A DNA stretch of 64,000 nucleotides from Bin5 sp965200685. Lineage in GTDB: Bacteria; Chloroflexota; Anaerolineae; Caldilineales; Caldilineaceae. Of the stretch, positions 58,627-64,000 are shown one piece after another (positions within the stretch are counted from its first letter, which is position 1; each line of letters starts with the position of its first letter). A program made the position numbers and the translations under genes. The notes beneath the pieces were generated by a model that saw only the letters and a program-made list of their open reading frames with translations, ran no database searches and had not been told where the DNA came from. Location of the stretch: contig OZ241379.1 of assembly GCA_965200685.1 (NCBI GenBank), forward strand, positions 1,240,001-1,304,000, in the 5' to 3' direction.

Positions 58627-60051
58627 ATGAAGAGAGTCGTTGCAGTTCTTGTGAGCATTGTCTGGATCAGTTTGGTTGTTGGGCTACCGGCACTATTTTT
58701 CGTGCCTGGTCTGCGCGAGATTCTGCCGGCACAGATATGGGAATACACAGAGATGCCAGCTGCCCTGCTTGAACGTTGGGACCCCCCGATTGATCTTGTG
58801 CCCACAGACATCGTTGCCCTGCTTCCTGAAATCACGGAGAATACGGCCACGCCTATGCCGGAACAGGCCATGCCCGTCCCACAAACCAATACGCCGCTAC
58901 CACCTGTACTGCCCACCCATACGCCCACGCCTGTGCCTACGGAACAACCTGTGCAGGCCATGGCCGTGGCCGACCAGCCCGGGTCGATTGCGGTGGAAGT
59001 TCTGAATCGGGCAGATTTGTACGCTGGCCCCAGTGAGGATTCTGACATACTGGGGATGAGAACCGCGGGCACAACGGTTCGTGTCAACGGCCAATACCCC
59101 AACGGGCGTTGGTATCGGGTAGAAGATGGTGGTCTGTGGATTCGCGCCGAGGACCTGGCTGATGCCCCAGCGGTCACTGTCATTGTGCCAGAGCTCCAGC
59201 AGCCCAGTGGAGAAGTTGTCGTGCAGCCGCTCTCGCCTATCGCCACGCCAGAGGTGCCACTGCAACCGACAGAGGTTCCACCTGTGGCTGTCAAAGCTGT
59301 CGTCAACGCGGATTTCAATCTGCGTTCCGCGCCTGACAGCGGGAGTGAGAGAGTAGGCGGCGTCTATTTTGATGCAGATCCTGAGCAGGGGAGTGAACGT
59401 GTAGATGATGGCGTTTATTTCTATTCAGAAGTCATGCTTGTGGGTCGATCTGCCGATGGTGAATGGTATCAGCTTGAAAACGGCATGTGGCTGGCGGCCG
59501 CAGCTCTTGATAACCCGGTTGATGTACCGCTTGTGGATACAAGTGGCCTACGGCCACCGGTCGTCAATGAATTTGCGAATCTCCGGGCCGGTCCCGGCCT
59601 ACAATTCGAGCGTGTTGACGGCGTAGTTCCGGATCAGGTCTTGACAGTTGTGGCCCAAGAGGGTGAATGGCTGAAACTGGAAGATGGCTCTTGGATCTTT
59701 GCTGAATATGTGGACAATATCCCGCTATTCGTAGAGGCAGGAGAGACGGATACGGACGAAGCCAGCTCTGCTGCTGTGGATAGTACGGATGTTGACAGTA
59801 CGCAGGACCCGGGCACACCCGTAGACGAACCGACCACACGGGCAACCGTAAACACAGATCGCGCTCCTTTGCGTACCGCCCCCAATCTCGATGCAAATAT
59901 TGGTGTGGTAATAAGTACATACGTTAAAGGTACGGAGCTGACAGTTGTCGGTAAGTCCGGTGATGGCGAATGGCTCAAACTTAGCAATGACCTCTGGATT
60001 TTGGCTAAAAACGTGGACAACGTGCCGGATGTGCCCATTGTGGATGGGTAG
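58627..60051 (+). CDS. Secreted protein with four bacterial SH3 domains
   Basis: 474 residues. N-terminal anchor helix (about 7-26), Pro/Thr-rich stalk (about 75-115) and four SH3b domains at about 118-180, 222-300, 304-365 and 390-450, each with the LR-x-x-P or LYAGP start and ending W-I. The second has a 48-base internal duplication (GSERVGGVYF then GSERVDDGVYF). SH3b domains bind peptidoglycan or peptide motifs, so this is probably a wall-facing scaffold. The ATG at 58627 has GGGAG 5 bases upstream. It directly precedes the ArsA-like gene. Confidence 0.83.
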   Translation: MKRVVAVLVSIVWISLVVGLPALFFVPGLREILPAQIWEYTEMPAALLERWDPPIDLVPTDIVALLPEITENTATPMPEQAMPVPQTNTPLPPVLPTHTPTPVPTEQPVQAMAVADQPGSIAVEVLNRADLYAGPSEDSDILGMRTAGTTVRVNGQYPNGRWYRVEDGGLWIRAEDLADAPAVTVIVPELQQPSGEVVVQPLSPIATPEVPLQPTEVPPVAVKAVVNADFNLRSAPDSGSERVGGVYFDADPEQGSERVDDGVYFYSEVMLVGRSADGEWYQLENGMWLAAAALDNPVDVPLVDTSGLRPPVVNEFANLRAGPGLQFERVDGVVPDQVLTVVAQEGEWLKLEDGSWIFAEYVDNIPLFVEAGETDTDEASSAAVDSTDVDSTQDPGTPVDEPTTRATVNTDRAPLRTAPNLDANIGVVISTYVKGTELTVVGKSGDGEWLKLSNDLWILAKNVDNVPDVPIVDG

Positions 60052-60078
60052 GTATAGCACTCGTCAATCTGCAATAGG

Positions 60079-60092
60079 GTAACTGCTCTCCA
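60079..60092. repeat. Copy of the gene-end motif GTAACTGCTCTCCA
   Basis: 14 bases identical to 46699-46712, between the SH3 gene and the ArsA-like gene. Confidence 0.5.
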
Positions 60093-60108
60093 TGGGAGTT
60101 CGATTGTG

Positions 60109-61389
60109 ATGCGTATTCTGCTCTATACGGGAAAAGGCGGCGTTGGCAAGACGAGTATTAGTGCTGCCACTGCTTTACGTTGCGCTGAATTGGGCTACCG
60201 GACTGTAGTCCTCAGCACCGACCCCGCGCATAGCCTCGGTGATAGTTTTAACACCCGTATTGGCAACGAACTTGTGGAACTGGCCCCCAATTTATGGGGC
60301 CAGGAGATCGACCTGCTCCATCAGATGGACAAATACTGGGGCCGGGTGCAGGACTATCTGAATATCCTCTTCGCTTGGCAGGGCATGGATTCCCTCGTCG
60401 CTGAAGAGACGTCAGTATTGCCGGGCATGGAAGAACTCGCCAGCTTGATGCAGATCACACATCTGGCTGAAAGTGGTGCATACGATGTCATTGTCATTGA
60501 TGCTGCGCCGACCGGCTCCACTTTGCAACTGTTGAGCTTCCCGGATATGGCCCGCTGGTATATTGAGAAGATCATGCCCTTTGAGCGTCGAGCCTTGCAG
60601 ATTGCGCGGCCCATCCTGGCCCGTATGAGTGATTTCCCATTGCCGCAGGACGACCTGTTTGAGAGTGTTGAAGAATTGGTGGACGTGCTGGAACGCACCA
60701 ATCTGCTTTTGAGCGACAGCAACACCAGCAATATACGCCTGGTGCTAAACCCGGAAAAGATGGTCATCAAAGAAGCGCAACGGGCCTACGCCTATCTCAG
60801 TTTGTATGGGTATGCTGTGGATTCGGTTATCTGCAATCGGGTCTTCCCCCAGGGCCTGCAAGATGCCTACTTCAGTGGTTGGATCGAAGCGCAGCAGCGC
60901 AATCTGGCCTTCGTTGCGGAGGCATTTCAGCCGTTGCCGATCTTTCGCATCCCCTTCTTTGCCGAAGAAGTGCTGGGCCGTACCATGCTGCAGCGAATGG
61001 CGGAAACGATGTTTGGGGCTGACCCGGTGCGCGGGGGGAGCGGTGACCCTACCCGCGTGTACTATCAGGGCGAACCGCAACAGATCTTCTCCCGTAACGG
61101 CCAGTACATTCTGAGCATCGCCCTACCTCTGGTGGAACAGGATGAGGTTCAACTGCATCGCAGTGTTGTGGACGAGCTGATTGTTCGTATCGGCAACTGG
61201 AAGCGTAACATCGCCTTGCCGATTGGCTTGGCACGGCTGGAGATCGCTGGCGCAAAATACGAAGGCGAGCGGCTGAATATCTCATTCCGCAAGGAAGATG
61301 ATGAGCCGCAAGATGTGATTGAAACCTTACAGAGCAGCCCCTGGGCCCAGCTCAAAGCGCGGTTTCAAGGCGAAGCGAACCCCCAGTGA
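60109..61389 (+). CDS. ArsA/Get3-type ATPase
   Basis: 426 residues. P-loop of the deviant Walker A type GKGGVGKT (about 8-15), switch I STDPAHSLGDSF, Walker-B-like IDAAPTGSTLQLLSFPD, and A loop ICNRVFPQ. This is the ArsA/Get3 family, which drives membrane insertion of tail-anchored proteins or arsenite pumping; the Cys triad of arsenite-binding ArsA is not seen. The C-terminal part (about 330-426) is the small alpha-crystallin-like ArsA_HSP20 domain (ARLEIAGAKYEGERLNISF). ATG taken over the GTG three bases upstream. Likely co-transcribed with the SH3 gene (57 bases apart). Confidence 0.9.
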   Translation: MRILLYTGKGGVGKTSISAATALRCAELGYRTVVLSTDPAHSLGDSFNTRIGNELVELAPNLWGQEIDLLHQMDKYWGRVQDYLNILFAWQGMDSLVAEETSVLPGMEELASLMQITHLAESGAYDVIVIDAAPTGSTLQLLSFPDMARWYIEKIMPFERRALQIARPILARMSDFPLPQDDLFESVEELVDVLERTNLLLSDSNTSNIRLVLNPEKMVIKEAQRAYAYLSLYGYAVDSVICNRVFPQGLQDAYFSGWIEAQQRNLAFVAEAFQPLPIFRIPFFAEEVLGRTMLQRMAETMFGADPVRGGSGDPTRVYYQGEPQQIFSRNGQYILSIALPLVEQDEVQLHRSVVDELIVRIGNWKRNIALPIGLARLEIAGAKYEGERLNISFRKEDDEPQDVIETLQSSPWAQLKARFQGEANPQ

Positions 61390-61400
61390 CTAGGGATTGG

Positions 61401-62861
61401 TCACAGTAAGTGCCGTTTCAGGGCTGCGCGGGCCGCGTGGAACCCACACATACCATGGACCCCGCCGCCGGGTGGGGTAGAGGCGGAGCAGAGGTAGATG
61501 CCGGGCAGAGGTGTGCTGTAGGCTGGAAAGCGCAACACTGGCCGGGTCCATAGTTGGCGTAAGTCCTGCACACCGGCGTTGATGTCGCCACCCACATAAT
61601 TGGGATTGTAGCGTTGGTAGTCGGCACTGTTGTGTACAGCCCGGCCCAGGACCGTATCCCGAAAGCCAGGGGCGAACCGTTCGATCTGGGTTTCAATGGC
61701 GTCCGTCATGTTGATTGTTGAGCCGTGGGGTGTGTGGCAGTAGGCCCAGAGTGTGTGTTTGCCGGCGGGTGCTCGTGTCCTATCGAACAGACTTTGTTGC
61801 GCCACCAGCACATAGGGTTGTTCCGGCATCCGTCCACTGCTCGTGGCTTTCTCGGAGGCGGCGATCTCTGGCAGGGTGCCGCCCACGTGAACGGTTCCTG
61901 CACGCCGACATTCGGCCGCGTGCCAAGGCACAGGATCCGTAAGTGCATAGTCCACTTTGTATACCCCCGGTCCGTAGCGATATCCTTCCAATTTACGCCG
62001 ATAGCTTGCAGGAAGCTTGTCTGCTGCCATGTGTAAAAATTGTCGGGGCGTCACATCTAGCAGAACGGCACGACTCGCGGGCAGTTCATCTAAGGACTGT
62101 ATCTGCCAGCCGGCCACGATATCCCCGCCTAACGTCTGTAGATAGGCGGCCATTGCGTCGGCAATGGCCTGCGAACCGCCCCGGGGGAAGGGCCATCCCA
62201 CTGCGTAGGCTAGAATCCCGAGCACCAGTGCGAAGGCGGATGTGAATAGCTGCCGGAAATCCAGAAACGAATGGGCGGCAAGCCCAGCAAAGAGGGCTGC
62301 TGCTCGTTCTTCACGGAACAGTAGGCGGGGCAATAGATGAGCCGGCAACCCGCCGGGGATGCCAAAGCGCGCCAAGGCCCTTAGATTTCCTGTCAGCGGC
62401 CATGGCCCGAGCAGGGCTGGGGCCAACTTTGGCCAGTCGTTGGCGAGCGGGCCAAGCAATCGGGTCCAGCGGTCGCCATCCGCGCCGATGGAGGATGTGG
62501 TTTGCGCCAATGAACGATAAAGGCCGACTGCCGAGCCGTCATCTAGTGGATGTGCTAGGGGAATGTCTGGATGAATCCACTCCAGCCCGAAATGCTCTAG
62601 AGGTAGAGAACGAAAAAAAGGCGACCCAATGCCGAGGGGATGAATCGCGGAGCAGATGTCGTGGCGGAAGCCGGGCAGGGTGAGATCGAGGGTACGGGTG
62701 CCCCCGCCGACCGTACCCTTGGCTTCGATTACGAGAACGGAGCGGCCTGTGCGTGCAATTGTAATTGCTGCGGCCAGCCCGTTCGGACCGGAGCCGACAA
62801 CAACGGCATCATAGGAAACTGCAGTTGCCTGTCGCCTGTGACCAGTAGCCGCTAACAGCAT
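61401..62861 (-). CDS. Phytoene-dehydrogenase-like FAD oxidoreductase
   Basis: 486 residues. FAD-binding GSGPNGLAAA near 24-33 followed by VLVIEAKGTVGGGTRT, the CrtI/Amino_oxidase fold. The rest of the chain (PGFRHDICSAIHPLGIGSPFFRSLPLE) and the C-terminal GIYLCSASTPPGGGVHGMCGFHAA are typical of the NAD(P)/FAD-dependent oxidoreductases called phytoene dehydrogenase or FAD-dependent oxidoreductase in many genomes; the carotenoid function is not shown. The first ATG is used; there is no clear ribosome site. Convergent with the ArsA-like gene with 12 bases between. Confidence 0.82.
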   Translation of the reverse strand: MLLAATGHRRQATAVSYDAVVVGSGPNGLAAAITIARTGRSVLVIEAKGTVGGGTRTLDLTLPGFRHDICSAIHPLGIGSPFFRSLPLEHFGLEWIHPDIPLAHPLDDGSAVGLYRSLAQTTSSIGADGDRWTRLLGPLANDWPKLAPALLGPWPLTGNLRALARFGIPGGLPAHLLPRLLFREERAAALFAGLAAHSFLDFRQLFTSAFALVLGILAYAVGWPFPRGGSQAIADAMAAYLQTLGGDIVAGWQIQSLDELPASRAVLLDVTPRQFLHMAADKLPASYRRKLEGYRYGPGVYKVDYALTDPVPWHAAECRRAGTVHVGGTLPEIAASEKATSSGRMPEQPYVLVAQQSLFDRTRAPAGKHTLWAYCHTPHGSTINMTDAIETQIERFAPGFRDTVLGRAVHNSADYQRYNPNYVGGDINAGVQDLRQLWTRPVLRFPAYSTPLPGIYLCSASTPPGGGVHGMCGFHAARAALKRHLL

Positions 62862-62881
62862 GGATGTTTGGGATTTACTAG

Positions 62882-64000
62882 CTACTCCCCTTCAAACAGC
62901 TTCTCATTCCGATGGAGTCGCCGTGCGATGCCGAAGGTCTGGCCTTGGGCACGCATGGTCGGTGCATGGGCGGCCAGATAACGGGCTGCGGCTACCAGCA
63001 CATGCACTGCTTCTTCTTGTGAATCCGGTTTGGCGGCCAGCAGGTCGTGTTGGCGGAAGGCCGCTTCAACGCACTGGATGGTGTGGAAGTCTCGGTCTTC
63101 CCGCAGGAGCAGCGCGCCGAGCTCTGCCCGCAGGGCTGCTGTGTCCCCATTTTGGAAAAGATAGTCGCCTACCGCGTGGCCAGCGGGGTTCACCTGCTGC
63201 TGCTGATCTAGCAGGGCCGCCAGTTGGGGGACCTGAGGTGTTGTCCCATTGTGGCTGGGCGCGCGCGCTAGCCGGGCTGCGGGTATGTTGAGGAAGCGGT
63301 CCAGATAGATGCTCATGGCACTGTCGAAGACGCCCCGCAGCAGATACAGCCATGTATGTGGGCGCGGTGTGTCAGGCGGCGGCTCGTATCCTTCCAGCCG
63401 GCGTAGGCCCTGATGGACCGCATTGGCGAAGGTGAAGGTGTGCAGAGCCGTATCCCAATCGCTGAATTCATTGCTGGTGTGGAAGCGGGCAATCCGCAAG
63501 GCCGCGGCATAGGCGATGGTTGCGGCCAATTCCACTTCGCTGGCACCATCGGCTAGAGCCGTCAACAGGGCAGTGGTGATGGTGTGGGGCGTGTCATTCA
63601 GCAGGGTCGGCACCAGACTGTCCTGCCCATTCCACTGGCCGCGTTTGGACTGACCGCTAACCAGTGCTTCGGGGATCTGGGCGAACGCAGCTGTAAGCAG
63701 TTCGATCAAGTCGATAGGATTGCGCCAGGCGTTGGATTCTTCCATGCGTCGGGCCGCGGCATAGCCCGGCACGAGGCTCGTCAACACTGTTTCTGCCTGG
63801 TCCCAGCCAACGATGTCCAGAGCTTCAAAGGCTTTGTTGGTGAAGTCTAGGGGATGGCCCAAGTCGATATAGCGGAAGTCTGTCGCCGCGCTGAAAAGGA
63901 TATCCGCCATCTGTTGGGGCCCGGCCCCGGCGCGCAGGGCAGTGACGATGCAGCGTTCCGCGCCTTCGGCATCCCGCACCATGATAAAGCGGCGGAACCA
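62882..64000 (-). CDS. Unrecognised protein, 5' end beyond the window (partial)
   Basis: The frame is open to the right edge (WFRRFI precedes the first in-window Met), so the true start lies outside. The visible 372 residues are soluble and helix-rich, with RDAEGAERCIVTALR, DFTNKAFEALDIVGWDQAETVL, PHTITTALLTALADG and AVHQGLRRLEGY. I have a weak impression of similarity to the C-terminal part of proteins named Rieske (2Fe-2S) protein in Chloroflexota, but no Rieske motif is visible and I do not rely on it. It ends 20 bases before the oxidoreductase start on the same strand, so they may share an operon. Confidence 0.55.
   Translation of the reverse strand, partial: WFRRFIMVRDAEGAERCIVTALRAGAGPQQMADILFSAATDFRYIDLGHPLDFTNKAFEALDIVGWDQAETVLTSLVPGYAAARRMEESNAWRNPIDLIELLTAAFAQIPEALVSGQSKRGQWNGQDSLVPTLLNDTPHTITTALLTALADGASEVELAATIAYAAALRIARFHTSNEFSDWDTALHTFTFANAVHQGLRRLEGYEPPPDTPRPHTWLYLLRGVFDSAMSIYLDRFLNIPAARLARAPSHNGTTPQVPQLAALLDQQQQVNPAGHAVGDYLFQNGDTAALRAELGALLLREDRDFHTIQCVEAAFRQHDLLAAKPDSQEEAVHVLVAAARYLAAHAPTMRAQGQTFGIARRLHRNEKLFEGE

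Noticed and set aside
60109..61389. Arsenite pump interpretation of the ArsA-like protein
   Set aside because: The Cys triad that binds arsenite is not visible, and no arsenic genes are nearby.

Overview
The window reads as a piece of bacterial chromosome, most likely Chloroflexota (Anaerolineae/Caldilineae-like). This is inferred from the mix of gene families: a Rho with a short N-terminal domain, an ArsA-like ATPase beside a multi-SH3 protein, several very large membrane glycosyltransferases, and an acyl-CoA carboxylase cluster with a stand-alone carrier. The 16S gene at 32923-34449 would settle the phylum. There are no transposases, integrases, CRISPR arrays or phage genes, so this is ordinary, gene-dense chromosome rather than an island.

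Layout. 1-6300: end of a RadC gene, an unknown membrane protein, plsX, KDPG aldolase, NAD(P)HX repair (nnr) and an amidohydrolase. 6400-15200: a giant YfhO-type membrane protein, an arylsulfotransferase-like propeller protein, then a co-directional set: GH32/43-like propeller, PhyH dioxygenase, nitrilase-family amidase, glycosyltransferase. 15200-22200: a lipoprotein, a secreted four-repeat surface protein, and an envelope block (flippase-like protein, two methyltransferases, GT2 and GT4). 22200-28200: a degenerate TyrA homologue, a site-2-type protease, a GT39 protein with a small secreted partner, BirA and a DUF1624 protein. 28250-32512: acyl-CoA carboxylase operon (carboxyltransferase, unknown protein, biotin carboxylase, biotin carrier); BirA nearby would biotinylate the carrier. 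32560-38304: a complete rrn operon (16S, tRNA-Ile, 23S, 5S) with its promoter and processing stems. 38450-43612: glmU behind a structured leader, a CorC-type protein, cytidine deaminase, and a sensor kinase that looks leaderless. 43590-52705: two large GT39-like proteins, two nucleoside/BMP-type ABC permeases, fumarase. 52786-64000: a LysM/M23 peptidase, an orphan DNA methyltransferase, rho, a Crp/Fnr regulator, a multi-SH3 secreted protein, an ArsA-like ATPase, a CrtI-like oxidoreductase and a gene cut by the right edge.

Main themes are envelope glycan and lipid work (YfhO, three GT39-like proteins, two GT4, one GT2, flippase, plsX, glmU, M23) and carboxylase/lipid metabolism. Promoters visible by eye repeatedly show an extended -10 of the form TGN-TATACT or TGN-TATAAT, which helped fix several starts. 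I found no clear new defence or mobile system. The best leads are RNA and regulatory structures (interleaved stems downstream of rho, the structured glmU leader, the leaderless kinase, palindromes near rrn and rho), the surface repeat protein, the 10.7-15.2 kb catabolic-looking set, and a recurrent short motif at gene ends.
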